From Rhizobium sp. R634 (lineage in GTDB: Bacteria; Pseudomonadota; Alphaproteobacteria; Rhizobiales; Rhizobiaceae): a DNA stretch of 64,000 bases. Below are positions 26,356-39,095 of this stretch, piece by piece; positions within the stretch are counted from its first letter, which is position 1; each line of letters begins with the position of its first letter. The position numbers and the translations under genes are program-made. The notes below the pieces were generated by a model. That model was not told where the DNA came from. It saw only the letters and a list, made by a program, of their open reading frames with translations, and ran no database searches. The DNA is taken from positions 744,001 to 808,000 of the forward strand of contig NZ_LOKW01000001.1 in assembly GCF_002211305.1 (NCBI RefSeq), given 5' to 3'.

Positions 26356-27288
26356 ATGAAGAGGATCCAATATCATCGATATGGTGGCCCCGAAGTGATG
26401 AAGCTCGAAAAGTGCGAGCTTCGCAGCCCCGGCAAGGGTGAGGTCGTCGTGAAGGTCGTCTTTGCGGCGATCAATCCGATCGACTGGAAGGTTCGCAGCG
26501 GCCATCTGAAAATGGTGACGGGAAAGAATTTCCCGCGTGCCATGGGCAGCGATTTTTCCGGAACGGTGATGTCGGTGGGACCCGGCGTAACTCGCTTCAA
26601 AACGGGCGATGCCGTGTTCGGCATGGCTCATATCAGGGACGGCGGAGCACTCGGCGAAGCTGTGATCGCACCGGAAGCATTTCTTGCCAGGAAGCCCGGG
26701 GTCGTCTCCTTTGAAGACGCGGCCTGCCTGGCAACGCCGGGAGTGACGGCATGGAACGGGCTCATCGACAAGGCGAAGCTCGCGGCGGGCAAACATGTGT
26801 TCGTCAACGGCTGTGCCGGCGCTGTCGGAGACGCGGCCGTTCAACTCGCGCAGATGTGCGGGGCGACGGTTTCGGGAAGCTGTAGCGATGCCTCCATCCC
26901 GCGTGCCCGTGAGCGCGGCGTCCATCCGCTTTTCGACTATCGGACCACCGATCTGTCGAGGCTCGCCGGGCGCTTCGACGTCGTTTACGACACGGCGGGC
27001 ACCATGAAGGTCAAGATCGGCCTCGGCCTGCTGGGCGCCGGCGGTGTGTTTCTCGACATCGATCCGACGCCCGGCAAATTTTTGCGGGCGATCTTCGAGC
27101 GCAGGCTAAAACCCATCATCTGTTCTGCACGGGCGGACATTCTGGACGGGCTTGCCCGGGCTGCCGGCGCCGGCAGGCTACGGCTGCCGATCTCCGAGAT
27201 CGTACAGCTCGGCGATGCGATCGAGGTGGTGACGGCTCTGGAAGGCGGCCGCAAAAGCAACGGAAAGGTTTTGATCCGTATGGATTGA
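26356..27288 (+). CDS. Zinc-independent MDR oxidoreductase (quinone reductase-like)
   Basis: 310 residues from MKRIQYHRYGGPEVMKLEKCE. The GroES-like N-terminal domain (NPIDWKVRSGHLKM; GSDFSGTVMSVGPGVTRFKTGD) and the Rossmann segment VFVNGCAGAVGDAAVQLAQ place it in the quinone oxidoreductase branch of medium-chain dehydrogenases; zinc ligands are absent. It would reduce a quinone or enone with NADPH. It is followed by a WYL-type regulator in the same direction, 50 bases away, that may control it. Confidence 0.88.
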   Translation: MKRIQYHRYGGPEVMKLEKCELRSPGKGEVVVKVVFAAINPIDWKVRSGHLKMVTGKNFPRAMGSDFSGTVMSVGPGVTRFKTGDAVFGMAHIRDGGALGEAVIAPEAFLARKPGVVSFEDAACLATPGVTAWNGLIDKAKLAAGKHVFVNGCAGAVGDAAVQLAQMCGATVSGSCSDASIPRARERGVHPLFDYRTTDLSRLAGRFDVVYDTAGTMKVKIGLGLLGAGGVFLDIDPTPGKFLRAIFERRLKPIICSARADILDGLARAAGAGRLRLPISEIVQLGDAIEVVTALEGGRKSNGKVLIRMD

Positions 27289-27338
27289 GCTGGACCGGCA
27301 CCCGGCAGGCGGCGCAGAATCCATGCTAGGATGGCGGC

Positions 27339-28046
27339 ATGTCCCAAAGCCAGAGATTGTTCGATATCCTGCAGATTCTCCGCCGCCATCGCCAGGCGGT
27401 TTCCGGGACGTTTCTCGCGCAGGAAACCGGCGTTTCCCTGCGGACGATCTATCGGGATATCTCGCTTCTGCAATCCATCGGCGCCGATATCGAAGGCGAA
27501 CCCGGCTACGGTTATGTGCTGAAGCCGGGTTTCATGCTGCCGCCTCTGATGTTCTCCGAAGCGGAAATGAAAGCGATCACGCTCGGCGTGCAATGGGTCA
27601 CGCGCCAGACGGACGAGGAGCTGAGTGCGGCGGCGCAGGACGCGCTTTCCAAGATCGAGGCCGTGCTGCCGCCGGAGCTGCGTCCCCGGCTGATCGACAA
27701 TGATTTCCACATAGGCTTCTCTTCGCTGCCCGCGCCGGCAATCGATCTCAGGGTCCTCCGTCAGGCCATGCAGCAGCAGATGAAGCTCAGGATCGTCTAC
27801 AGAGATGCGCGAGACGCCGACAGTGACCGCGTGATATGGCCGATTGCCGTCGCCTTCTTCGATTCCAGGCGGATCATCGCCGGCTGGTGCGAGTTGCGGC
27901 AAGATTTCCGCATGTTCCGCGCCGATCGCATCCTCGAGGCAGCGCTGCTGGCCGATCGCTATCCCGGCAAGAGGCGGGACCTGGTCAAGCAATGGCGGGC
28001 GCAGGTGCAGGAAGCGCGCGACGCGATGACCGGCGAGACTATCTGA
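27339..28046 (+). CDS. YafY-family HTH/WYL-domain transcriptional regulator
   Basis: 235 residues. An HTH_11 domain at the N-terminus (SQRLFDILQILRRHRQAV; GVSLRTIYRDISLLQSIGADIEG) is followed by a WYL domain at about residues 135-205 (LRIVYRDARDAD; DRVIWPIAVAFFDSRRIIAGWCELR). Such proteins are ligand-sensing regulators. It probably regulates the upstream oxidoreductase. Confidence 0.9.
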   Translation: MSQSQRLFDILQILRRHRQAVSGTFLAQETGVSLRTIYRDISLLQSIGADIEGEPGYGYVLKPGFMLPPLMFSEAEMKAITLGVQWVTRQTDEELSAAAQDALSKIEAVLPPELRPRLIDNDFHIGFSSLPAPAIDLRVLRQAMQQQMKLRIVYRDARDADSDRVIWPIAVAFFDSRRIIAGWCELRQDFRMFRADRILEAALLADRYPGKRRDLVKQWRAQVQEARDAMTGETI

Positions 28047-28063
28047 CTTCAGCGCGTGGGCGA

Positions 28064-28786
28064 TTACTTCGCGTAAAGCGCGCGCGAGCGCTCGAGATGC
28101 TTGAGGAGCGCCGTTTCCGAGCCGTCGACGTCGTTGGCTTCGAGGCGGTCGACGATTTCGTCGTGTTCGGCCAGCGTGAACTTTTCCTTGCCGGTCCAGA
28201 TCAGCATTTCGGTATGATATTCCTTCAGCCAGGCGAGCATCGCCTCGCTGACGGCGACATAGATCGGGTTGCCGGAGATCTGGGCGATGCGGGTGTGGAA
28301 TTCCATATCGGCATCGATGAATTCTTCGGCCCGCCCGAGCGAGGCGCGCTGGCGCTCGATGATGTCCCTGAGATCGCCGATATCGGTTGCCGAGGCGCGC
28401 TGCGCGGCCTCGCGGGCCATGCCGCGCTCGAAGAAGATGCGGGCGCTCTTCAGATGTTCGAGCGAGTCGGCCGATTGCGACAGCATGATCTTGGCGGTGA
28501 GATCGACCTGGCGGAAGATCGATTTTGCCGTGAGCCGCAGCACCTTCGCGCGCTCGCCGTGCGAGATGCTGACGAGACCCTTGTTGGCGAGCGATTGCAT
28601 GGCTTCGCGGATCGCCGGCCGGCCGACGCCGAAGCGTTCCATCAGCACCCGCTCGGAGGGCATTTCGTCGCCGGGCTGAAGCTCGCCTGAGGTGATCATC
28701 CGCTCGAGTCGATCAAACACTTCGTCGGAGAGTTTCCGGCGGACGATTTGTTCGATGGGCTGGGTCATGAGATCTCGCTGGCTCAA
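28064..28786 (-). CDS. FadR-type GntR transcriptional regulator of the apiose island
   Basis: 240 residues from a TTG preceded by TTAGGAGG at 7 bases; an ATG at 28768 is the alternative. The winged helix is at about residues 15-78 (LSDEVFDRLERMITSGELQPGD; GVGRPAIREAMQSLANKGL), followed by an all-helical FCD domain (Asp in FIDADMEFHTRIAQISGN and His in TLAEHDEIVDRLEAND are typical metal/ligand residues). It is divergent from the RuBisCO-like gene, and the shared 13-bp motif lies between them. It is the likely master regulator of the three apiose transcription units. Confidence 0.9.
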   Translation of the reverse strand: MSQRDLMTQPIEQIVRRKLSDEVFDRLERMITSGELQPGDEMPSERVLMERFGVGRPAIREAMQSLANKGLVSISHGERAKVLRLTAKSIFRQVDLTAKIMLSQSADSLEHLKSARIFFERGMAREAAQRASATDIGDLRDIIERQRASLGRAEEFIDADMEFHTRIAQISGNPIYVAVSEAMLAWLKEYHTEMLIWTGKEKFTLAEHDEIVDRLEANDVDGSETALLKHLERSRALYAK

Positions 28787-28879
28787 AATGCTTCCTCCTA
28801 ACAGTTTTCCGCGCCGAGAACAAAGCTCGCGGCTGAAAATTTGCGCCGCCGAAGATTCCGCTTTTCAACAGTTGGAATA

Positions 28880-28892
28880 CTCATTATACCAG
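28880..28892 (+). promoter_or_regulatory. Shared motif CTCATTATACCAG, copy 1 (candidate GntR operator)
   Basis: CTCATTATACCAG lies between the divergent GntR regulator and the RuBisCO-like gene. It differs in one base from the copies at 32820 and 42649, each just upstream of a transcription unit of the same pathway. The spacing of 56 bases to the chosen RuBisCO-like start is close to the 39 and 58 bases of the other copies. Confidence 0.65.
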
Positions 28893-28947
28893 ATCACGAG
28901 TTGACGCCATGACAATCTCCATGGCGAGAGGAGCAGCCGTCCGTTTC

Positions 28948-30204
28948 ATGATGATAACCCTGACCTACCGCATCGAAACGCCCGGCAGCGTCGAGGCGAT
29001 GGCGGACAAGATCGCCAGCGACCAGTCGACCGGAACTTTCGTGCCGGTTCCCGGCGAAACGGAGGAGCTGAAATCGCGCGTCGCCGCCCGGGTGCTGGCG
29101 ATCCGCCCGCTCGAGGATGCGCGCCATCCGACCTGGCCCGAGGCATCGCCCGGCACGTTGCTGCGCCGCGCCGATGTCGACATCGCCTTTCCGCTGGAGG
29201 CGATCGGCACCGATCTCTCGGCGCTGATGACCATCGCGATCGGCGGCGTCTATTCGATCAAGGGCATGACCGGCATCCGCATCGTCGACATGAAGCTGCC
29301 CGAGGCTTTCAAGAGTGCCCATCCCGGGCCGCAATTCGGCATAGCGGGCAGCCGCCGCCTCACCGGCGTCGAGGGCCGCCCGATCATCGGCACCATCGTC
29401 AAGCCGGCGCTGGGGCTGAGGCCGCACGAGACGGCGGAACTCGTCGGCGAATTGATTGCGTCGGGCGTCGACTTCATCAAGGACGACGAGAAGCTGATGA
29501 GCCCGGCCTATTCGCCGCTCAAGGAGCGCGTCGCCGCGATCATGCCGCGCATTCTCGACCACGAGCAGAAGACCGGCAAGAAGGTCATGTATGCCTTCGG
29601 CATCTCGCATGCCGATCCTGACGAGATGATGCGCAACCACGATATCGTCGCTGCGGCCGGCGGCAATTGCGCCGTCGTCAACATCAATTCGATCGGCTTC
29701 GGCGGCATGAGCTTCCTGCGCAAGCGCTCCAGCCTGGTGCTGCATGCGCATCGCAACGGCTGGGACGTGCTGACGCGCGATCCGGGCGCCGGCATGGATT
29801 TCAAGGTCTATCAGCAGTTCTGGCGGCTGCTCGGGGTCGATCAGTTCCAGATCAACGGCATCCGGGTCAAATATTGGGAGCCGGACGACAGCTTCGTCTC
29901 CTCGTTCGAGGCCGTCAGCACGCCGCTCTTCGACGCAGCCGATTGCCCGCTTCCGGTCGCGGGCTCCGGCCAGTGGGGCGGGCAGGCGCCGGAAACCTAT
30001 CAGCGCACCGGCCGCACCGTCGATCTTCTCTATCTCTGCGGCGGCGGCATCGTCAGCCATCCCGGCGGCCCAGCGGCCGGGGTGCGCGCCGTGCAGCAGG
30101 CGTGGCAGGCGGCGGTCGCCAGCATTCCGCTGGAGGTCTATGCCAAGGACCATCCGGAGCTTGCCGCCTCGATCGCCAAATTCAGCGACGGCAAGGGCGC
30201 GTGA
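28948..30204 (+). CDS. oiaX: RuBisCO-like protein, probable 3-oxo-isoapionate-4-phosphate decarboxylase
   Basis: 418 residues from MMITLTYRIETPGSV; ATGs at 28909 and 28921 are alternatives. The RuBisCO large-subunit fold is clear: GTIVKPALGL (Lys near 152), SGVDFIKDDEKL (the carbamylated Lys and metal ligands Asp/Glu near 178-181), VLHAHRNG, and phosphate-binding LCGGGIVSHPGG. Loop 6 differs from true RuBisCO. No phosphoribulokinase or small subunit is present, so CO2 fixation is unlikely. In the known D-apiose pathways such proteins act as OiaX (decarboxylase giving L-erythrulose-1-phosphate) or OiaT (transcarboxylase/hydrolase). The following LerI and DerI genes favour OiaX. Confidence 0.87.
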   Translation: MMITLTYRIETPGSVEAMADKIASDQSTGTFVPVPGETEELKSRVAARVLAIRPLEDARHPTWPEASPGTLLRRADVDIAFPLEAIGTDLSALMTIAIGGVYSIKGMTGIRIVDMKLPEAFKSAHPGPQFGIAGSRRLTGVEGRPIIGTIVKPALGLRPHETAELVGELIASGVDFIKDDEKLMSPAYSPLKERVAAIMPRILDHEQKTGKKVMYAFGISHADPDEMMRNHDIVAAAGGNCAVVNINSIGFGGMSFLRKRSSLVLHAHRNGWDVLTRDPGAGMDFKVYQQFWRLLGVDQFQINGIRVKYWEPDDSFVSSFEAVSTPLFDAADCPLPVAGSGQWGGQAPETYQRTGRTVDLLYLCGGGIVSHPGGPAAGVRAVQQAWQAAVASIPLEVYAKDHPELAASIAKFSDGKGA

Positions 30205-30209
30205 CGGCG

Positions 30210-31544
30210 ATGGATGGACTTCTCGTCAGCTATTACGGGGATGATTTCACCGGCTCCACCGATGTCATGGAGGCGCTCGCCTCGAACGGTGTCGAGACCG
30301 TGCTTTTCCTCGACCTTCCCAAGCCGGAGCTCCTTGCCCGTTTCAGCCACTGCCGCGCGATCGGCATTGCCGGAACGAGCCGCAGCGAGACGCCGGCATG
30401 GATGGAGGAGCACCTGGCGCCGGCTTTCGACTGGCTGAAATCGCTTGGCGCCGCCATCTGCCATTACAAGGTCTGCTCGACCTTCGATTCCAGCCCCGGC
30501 ATCGGCAATATCGGCAAGGCGATCGAGATCGGCCGCACGAGTTTCGGGCAATCGATCGTGCCCGTCATCGTCGGCGCGCCGCAATTGAAGCGCTATACCG
30601 CTTTCGGTAATCTCTTCGCCGCCTATCAGGGCCGCGTCTTCCGTATCGACCGCCACCCCGTGATGAGCCGCCATCCCGTCACGCCGATGGATGAGGCGGA
30701 CCTTGCGCTGCACCTGTCGAAGCAGACTTCCCTCCCCGTGTTGCTTGCCGATCTCGTCGCGATCACCGCGGCCGATGCCGACCGGCGGATCGACGATCTG
30801 GCGTCGCATGCGGACGGCATTCTGCTTCTCGACGTCGATTCCGAGGCGACGCAGGCGGCAGCCGGCCGGCAGATGCTGCGTGTCGCTGCCCGTTCGGGAA
30901 GCTTCGTCGCCGGCTCCTCGGGGGTCGAATACGCTCTGCTCAACGCCTGGCGGCAGGCCGGCGCGATTGGCGGGGGCAGCGCCGAATTTCCCGATATCGG
31001 CCCAGTCGAGCGGCTTGCAGTCGTCTCCGGCAGCGTCTCGCCGACGACCGAACGCCAGATCCGCACGGCCGTCGAAAACGGCTTCGAAAGCATCGCACTC
31101 GATCCGCTCGCACTGGTCTCGAATGGCGAGGCTGCGGTGGATGCGGCGGTGCAGGCGGGCATCGGCAAGCTGAAGGAAGGCAGGAGCGTCATCCTCTATA
31201 CGGCGCTCGGCCCATCCGCCGACCGCGGCGCCGATATCGACCGGCTTCCGGGCGCCCGGCATCGGCTCGGCAGCGCCCTCGGCACGATCCTGCGCAGGCT
31301 CATCGAGCAGGAAGGGCTGTCGCGGGCGGTCGTCGCCGGCGGCGACACGTCGAGCCATGCGCTGCGGCAATTGAAGATCGATGCGCTGACGACACTGCTG
31401 CCGCTGCCCCAGACGCCGGGCTCGCCGCTCTGCCTCGCCCATGGCGACTATGCGCCGACCAACGGTCTGCAGATCGCGCTGAAAGGCGGGCAGGTCGGCA
31501 CGGATGGCTATTTCGCGCAGATCCGCGACGGGAGGAAGAACTGA
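30210..31544 (+). CDS. oiaK: DUF1537-family kinase, probable 3-oxo-isoapionate kinase
   Basis: 444 residues from MDGLLVSYYGDDFTGSTD; a GTG at 30201 overlapping the upstream stop is an alternative. The substrate-binding N-terminal domain (YYGDDFTGS; HYKVCSTFDSSPGIGNIGKA) and the nucleotide-binding C-terminal domain (LAVVSGSVSPTTERQI; VVAGGDTSSHALRQL) define the four-carbon acid sugar kinase (DUF1537) family. Placed directly after the RuBisCO-like gene, it fits OiaK, which makes the 4-phosphate of 3-oxo-isoapionate. Other members phosphorylate threonate or erythronate. Confidence 0.87.
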   Translation: MDGLLVSYYGDDFTGSTDVMEALASNGVETVLFLDLPKPELLARFSHCRAIGIAGTSRSETPAWMEEHLAPAFDWLKSLGAAICHYKVCSTFDSSPGIGNIGKAIEIGRTSFGQSIVPVIVGAPQLKRYTAFGNLFAAYQGRVFRIDRHPVMSRHPVTPMDEADLALHLSKQTSLPVLLADLVAITAADADRRIDDLASHADGILLLDVDSEATQAAAGRQMLRVAARSGSFVAGSSGVEYALLNAWRQAGAIGGGSAEFPDIGPVERLAVVSGSVSPTTERQIRTAVENGFESIALDPLALVSNGEAAVDAAVQAGIGKLKEGRSVILYTALGPSADRGADIDRLPGARHRLGSALGTILRRLIEQEGLSRAVVAGGDTSSHALRQLKIDALTTLLPLPQTPGSPLCLAHGDYAPTNGLQIALKGGQVGTDGYFAQIRDGRKN

Positions 31545-31545
31545 G

Positions 31546-32349
31546 ATGGTCGTCTGGGTCGGCACCAGCTTCAAGATGAACAAGACGCTTGAGGAAGCGC
31601 TCGCCTTCGCGCGCCGCCTCGCCGATGCGGATCTTGAACGCGATCCCCGCGTACAGCGCTTCGTCATTCCCTCCTTCACCTCGGTGCGCGAGGTCAAGCG
31701 CGTGCTTTCCGAGACCTCGGTGAAGGTCGGCGCCCAGAATATGCATTGGGAGGATGCCGGCGCCTGGACCGGCGAAGTTTCGCCCCTGATGCTGAAGGAT
31801 TGCCGGCTCGATCTCGTCGAGCTCGGCCATTCAGAACGGCGCGAACATTTCGGCGAGACCGACGAGACCGTCGGCCTCAAGGTTGCCGCCGCGATCCGCC
31901 ACGGCCTGACGCCGCTGGTCTGCATCGGCGAGACCTTGGAGGAGCGCAACGAGGGCCGGGCCGACGCCGTGCTGCGGCGGCAGGTCGAGGCCGCCCTCCG
32001 GGGTGTCGACACCGAAGCCGGCGAGGCTCCGATCCTGCTTGCCTACGAACCGGTCTGGGCGATCGGCGTCAACGGCATTCCGGCGACGGCCGATTACGCC
32101 TCCGAGCGGCACGGCAAGATCGCTGAGGTGGCGAAATCCATTCTCGGCCGCCCGGTGCCGGTTCTCTACGGCGGCAGCGTCAATCCCGGCAATTGCGAGG
32201 AACTGATCGGCCAACCTGATATCGACGGCCTGTTCATCGGCCGCTCCGCCTGGTCCGTCGAAGGCTATCTCGACATTCTCGCCCGCGTCAGCGCGGCGAT
32301 CGACCGCTCATCTCCACGCCAGACGGCGAGTGAAAGGAAACTGCCATGA
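31546..32349 (+). CDS. lerI: Triosephosphate isomerase homologue, probable L-erythrulose-1-phosphate isomerase
   Basis: 267 residues from an ATG with GGAGGAAG upstream. TIM catalytic residues are kept: Lys10 in GTSFKMNKT, His95 in ELGHSERRE and Glu168 in AYEPVWAIG, plus the phosphate loop YGGSVNPGN. The start is VGTSFKMN rather than GNWKMN, as in the LerI/EryH branch that converts L-erythrulose-1-phosphate to D-erythrulose-4-phosphate. The next gene is an RpiB-type DerI, the usual partner, overlapping by 4 bases. A second glycolytic TIM is unlikely in this context. Confidence 0.88.
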   Translation: MVVWVGTSFKMNKTLEEALAFARRLADADLERDPRVQRFVIPSFTSVREVKRVLSETSVKVGAQNMHWEDAGAWTGEVSPLMLKDCRLDLVELGHSERREHFGETDETVGLKVAAAIRHGLTPLVCIGETLEERNEGRADAVLRRQVEAALRGVDTEAGEAPILLAYEPVWAIGVNGIPATADYASERHGKIAEVAKSILGRPVPVLYGGSVNPGNCEELIGQPDIDGLFIGRSAWSVEGYLDILARVSAAIDRSSPRQTASERKLP

Positions 32350-32792
32350 AGATCGCAATTGGCGCCGACAGCGCCGGCAAACCGCTCCTGGATGTCATTG
32401 CCGCCCATCTCGCCGGCAAGGCGGATCTCGAAGTGCACGATCTCAGCCAATCCGGCTTCTATGCCGATCTCTCCCAGCGCCTGGCGCAGACGATCGTCGA
32501 CGGCGAGCATGAGCGCGGCATCCTGTTCTGCGGCACCGGCATCGGCGTGTGCATCTCCGCCAACAAGGTGCCGGGCATTCGCGCCGCCCTCACCCACGAC
32601 ACCTATTCGGCCGAACGCGCGGTGAAATCCAACAACGCCCAGATCATCACCATGGGCGCGCGCGTCATCGGGCCGGAACTGGCGAAATCGATCGTGGACG
32701 TCTGGCTCGCCTCCGAATTCGACCCCCAAGGCCCATCGGCCGGCAACGTGCAGGCGATCGACCGGCTCGATGCGGAAAAACATGGGGCCTAA
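32346..32792 (+). CDS. derI: RpiB-family isomerase, probable D-erythrulose-4-phosphate isomerase
   Basis: 148 residues. [18 protein letters not shown] at the start and [23 protein letters not shown], with the catalytic Cys, identify RpiB/LacAB. Coupled to LerI by an ATGA overlap, it fits DerI (EryI-type), which turns D-erythrulose-4-phosphate into D-erythrose-4-phosphate, an entry point to the pentose phosphate pathway. It closes the first apiose transcription unit. Confidence 0.88.
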   Translation: MKIAIGADSAGKPLLDVIAAHLAGKADLEVHDLSQSGFYADLSQRLAQTIVDGEHERGILFCGTGIGVCISANKVPGIRAALTHDTYSAERAVKSNNAQIITMGARVIGPELAKSIVDVWLASEFDPQGPSAGNVQAIDRLDAEKHGA

Positions 32793-32819
32793 GCGCCTAA
32801 GTAATGATATGGTGATTGA

Positions 32820-32840
32820 CTCATCATACCAGTATATGAT
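32820..32840 (+). promoter_or_regulatory. Shared motif CTCATCATACCAG, copy 2, with inverted repeat
   Basis: CTCATCATACCAG at 32820-32832 is identical to the copy at 42649. Here it is part of the inverted repeat ATCATA-N6-TATGAT (32823-32840). It lies 39 bases upstream of the apnO start, in the 78-base gap after derI, so apnO likely has its own promoter. Candidate operator of the GntR regulator at 28064-28786. Confidence 0.68.
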
Positions 32841-32870
32841 CCTATCCAGAACTGAAAAGGTGAGGAAAAC

Positions 32871-34737
<1,867 letters not shown>

Positions 34738-34746
34738 TCAGCCCAA

Positions 34747-34778
34747 TTGCGGAGGGTGCAATGTTGCGCCCTCCGCAA
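34747..34778 (+). other. Long intercistronic hairpin after the apiose binding-protein gene
   Basis: TTGCGGAGGG (34747-34756) pairs perfectly with CCCTCCGCAA (34769-34778), and the inner GCAA/TTGC extends the stem, leaving a tiny loop. It follows the stop codon by 9 bases and is followed by CATTTTGC. Such hairpins typically leave more binding-protein mRNA than transporter mRNA. Confidence 0.65.
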
Positions 34779-34809
34779 TGCATTTTGCGAGACGCCGAGG
34801 TTCACCCGC

Positions 34810-35450
34810 ATGTTGAGAATGAAGGGCGCATTGCTGGCTGCCGTCGTGGCGGCGGCCCTGCCCGGTTGCAAGATCATCAAGACGCCGACCGCGGAGGAGA
34901 AGGCGGCGGCAGCGGCCAAGACCGCTTTCGATCCGAATGCCAAGGTCGAGGCGATCTGGGAGCCTCAGGTCGTGCCCTATTTCGAAAAGCGTGCCGGCGA
35001 GCTGAAGGACGTCATGCAGCTCGTTGCGACGAGCCCGGATGCCGCGGGCGAAAAATACGGCAATCCGCGCAAGCAGAGCAGCTCGCCCTGGACCTATGCG
35101 GTGAAGATCACCGGCACGGTCGTCGCAGCCGACACCGCCTCGCGCGCGGCGACGCTCGACGTCGATGCCGATGGCGACGGCAAGGCCGATGCGAAGGTGC
35201 AGATCGGCCCGGCGCTGCGCGGCACCGCGCTGCGCGACACGCTCGATTTCGTCAATTTCAACGAGTTCAAGAACCAGATCGAATGGGCGCAGTTCGGCAA
35301 GGCGTTCAACGAGAAGGCCAATACCGCCTTCCTCTCCGCCGTTCCGCGTGACGGTCTCACCGGCAAGGTGGTAACGGTGATCGGCGCCTTCCCGCTGCCG
35401 AGAAGCGGCGAGCTGCCGCTCGTCACACCTTCGGAACTGAAGGTGGGCTC

Positions 35451-35454
<4 letters not shown>
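34810..35454 (+). CDS. DUF2291-family predicted periplasmic lipoprotein
   Basis: 214 residues from MLRMKGALLAAVVAAALPGCK; the lipobox LPGC at about residues 17-20 predicts lipid anchoring. The mature part (WEPQVVPYFEKRAGELKDVMQ; WTYAVKITGTVVAADTASRAATLDVDADGDGKAD) matches DUF2291 (PF10054), whose genes are regularly found between the binding protein and RbsA of certain sugar ABC systems. The function is unknown; an accessory role in periplasmic substrate capture is a guess. It overlaps the ATPase start by 4 bases. Confidence 0.82.
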
Positions 35455-36997
<1,543 letters not shown>

Positions 36998-37001
<4 letters not shown>

Positions 37002-38059
37002 TGGCGGCTACCTCAACTCTTGCGCCGAAGGGCGCCAACGGCTCTGCGCTTCTGACGTTGATGAAGCTCAGGACCTTCATCGCGCTTTTCGCCGTCATCA
37101 TCTTCTTTGCGATCTTCGCGCCGAACTTCACCTCGACGGCGAACATGATCCTGATGTCGAAGCATGTGGCGCTGAACGCCTTCCTGGCGATGGGCATGAC
37201 CTTCGTGATCATCACCGGCGGCATCGACCTTTCGGTCGGCTCGATCGTCGGGCTCTGCGGCATGGTCGCCGGCGGGCTGATCCTCTACGGCATCGAGCTG
37301 CCGATCGGCTACACCATCTACTTCAACCTCTTCGAAATCGTGCTGATCACGCTGTCGATCGGCCTTGTCATCGGCCTGATCAACGGTCTCTTGATCACCA
37401 AGCTCAACGTCGCGCCCTTCATCGCCACGCTCGGCACGCTCTATATCGCCCGCGGCCTGGCGCTGCTGTCGTCTGATGGACAGACCTTTCCGAACCTCGT
37501 CGGCCGGCCGGAATATGCGACGACCGGCTTCGACTTCTTCGGCGCCGGCCGCATTCTCGGCCTGCCGGTGTCGATCTGGATCCTGATCGTGCTGGCGCTC
37601 GCGGCCGCCTATGTCGCGCGTTCGACGCCGATCGGCCGTCACATCTTCGCCGTCGGCGGCAATGAGCGGGCGGCGCGCATGTCCGGCATCCGCGTCGATC
37701 TCGTGAAAATCTTCGTCTACATGTTCTCCGGCCTTTGCGCGGCCATCGTCGGCGTCGTCATCTCCTCGGAGCTGATGGCCGCCCATCCGGCGACCGGCGA
37801 AAGCTTCGAGCTCAATGCGATCGCCGCAGCCGTGCTTGGCGGCACGTCGATGTCGGGTGGTCGCGGTACGATCGGCGGCACGATCATCGGCGCCTTCGTC
37901 ATCGGCATCCTCTCCGACGGTCTCGTCATGATGGGCGTTTCCTCCTTCTGGCAGATGGTCATCAAGGGCCTCGTCATCATCATCGCCGTGGTCGTCGACC
38001 AGGCGCAGCGCCGCCTGCAGCAGCGCGTCACCCTGATGCAGATGGCGAAGGCAGGTTGA
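36998..38059 (+). CDS. Ribose-type ABC transporter permease, probably for D-apiose
   Basis: 353 residues, nine or ten hydrophobic helices. FVIITGGIDLSVGSIVGLCGM, LLITKLNVAPFIATLGTLYIARG and IAAAVLGGTSMSGGRGTIGGT are RbsC-family signatures. It begins inside the ATPase gene (ATGA) and is followed 1 base later by the apiose dehydrogenase gene. Confidence 0.93.
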
Positions 38060-38060
38060 C

Positions 38061-39095
38061 ATGACCGAATTGAAAGGCGCGTTGATCGGCTGCGGCTTCT
38101 TTGCGATCAACCAGATGCATGCCTGGAACGACGTCGAAGGTGCCGAGATCGTCGCCATCTGCGACCGCGATCCCGAGCGGCTGAAGCTCGTCGGCGACCA
38201 GTTCGGCATCGAGCGGCGCTACAGGGACGCCGAGGCGATGTTTGCCGATGGCGGCTTCGATTTCGTCGATATCGCCACGACAGTCCAGAGCCACCGCGCA
38301 CTGGTGGAAATGGCCGCTGGGAATAAGATCCCGGCCATCTGCCAGAAGCCCTTCGCCAGGACGCTGGCGGATGCCAAGGCGATGGTCGAGGCCTGCCGTG
38401 CTGCCGGCGTGGCGCTGATGGTGCACGAGAACTTCCGCTGGCAGACGCCGATCCAGGCGGTGCGCAAGGCGCTCGATGCCGGCGCCATCGGCACGCCCTT
38501 CTGGGGCCGCTTCTCCTTCCGCTCAGGCTACGACGTCTTTTCCGGCCAGCCCTATCTCGCCGAAGGCGAGCGCTTCATCATCGAAGATCTCGGCATCCAT
38601 ACGCTCGACATCGCCCGCTATGTCCTCGGCGACGTCAATTCGCTGACGGCCCGCACCAAGCGGGTCAACCCCAAGATCAAGGGCGAGGATGTTGCGACCG
38701 TCCTGCTCGATCACGAGAACGGCGCCACCTCCGTCGTCGATGTCAGCTACGCCACCAGGCTGTCGAAGGAGCCCTTCCCTGAAACCTTGATCGAACTCGA
38801 CGGCTCCGAAGGCACGATCCGCCTCAGCCAGGGCTACGGCCTGGAGATCACCAACGGCAGGGGCACGACCAGGATGGATGTCTCGCCGAAGCTGCTGTCC
38901 TGGGCCTCGCGGCCCTGGCACAACATCCAGGAAAGCGTCTTTGCGATCGAGCAGCATTGGGTCGACCAGCTCAGGCGCGGCGCGGAGCACTCGACCTCGG
39001 GCGCCGACAATCTGAAGACCTTCGCCCTCGTCGAGGCTGCCTATGACAGCGCCGCGCGCGGCCAGACGATCGATGTCCGGGCGATGCTGCGATGA
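38061..39095 (+). CDS. apsD: Gfo/Idh/MocA oxidoreductase, probable D-apiose dehydrogenase
   Basis: 344 residues. The N-terminal Rossmann domain (LIGCGFFAINQMHAW; AICDRDPERLKLVGDQFGI; ICQKPFARTLADAKAMVEAC, with the catalytic-region Lys) and C-terminal alpha/beta domain (FIIEDLGIHTLDIARYVLGD, with Asp/His) are those of Gfo/Idh/MocA enzymes. In this operon it fits ApsD, which oxidises D-apiose to D-apionolactone with NAD+. The next gene, apnL, overlaps it by 4 bases, matching consecutive steps. Confidence 0.87.
   Translation: MTELKGALIGCGFFAINQMHAWNDVEGAEIVAICDRDPERLKLVGDQFGIERRYRDAEAMFADGGFDFVDIATTVQSHRALVEMAAGNKIPAICQKPFARTLADAKAMVEACRAAGVALMVHENFRWQTPIQAVRKALDAGAIGTPFWGRFSFRSGYDVFSGQPYLAEGERFIIEDLGIHTLDIARYVLGDVNSLTARTKRVNPKIKGEDVATVLLDHENGATSVVDVSYATRLSKEPFPETLIELDGSEGTIRLSQGYGLEITNGRGTTRMDVSPKLLSWASRPWHNIQESVFAIEQHWVDQLRRGAEHSTSGADNLKTFALVEAAYDSAARGQTIDVRAMLR

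Noticed and set aside
28948..30204. True CO2-fixing RuBisCO
   Set aside because: No small subunit, phosphoribulokinase or Calvin genes nearby, loop 6 differs, and the neighbours define apiose catabolism.
31546..32349. Housekeeping triosephosphate isomerase
   Set aside because: The N-terminus is VGTSFKMN instead of GNWKMN and it is coupled to an RpiB-type isomerase in a catabolic operon, as in LerI-DerI pairs.
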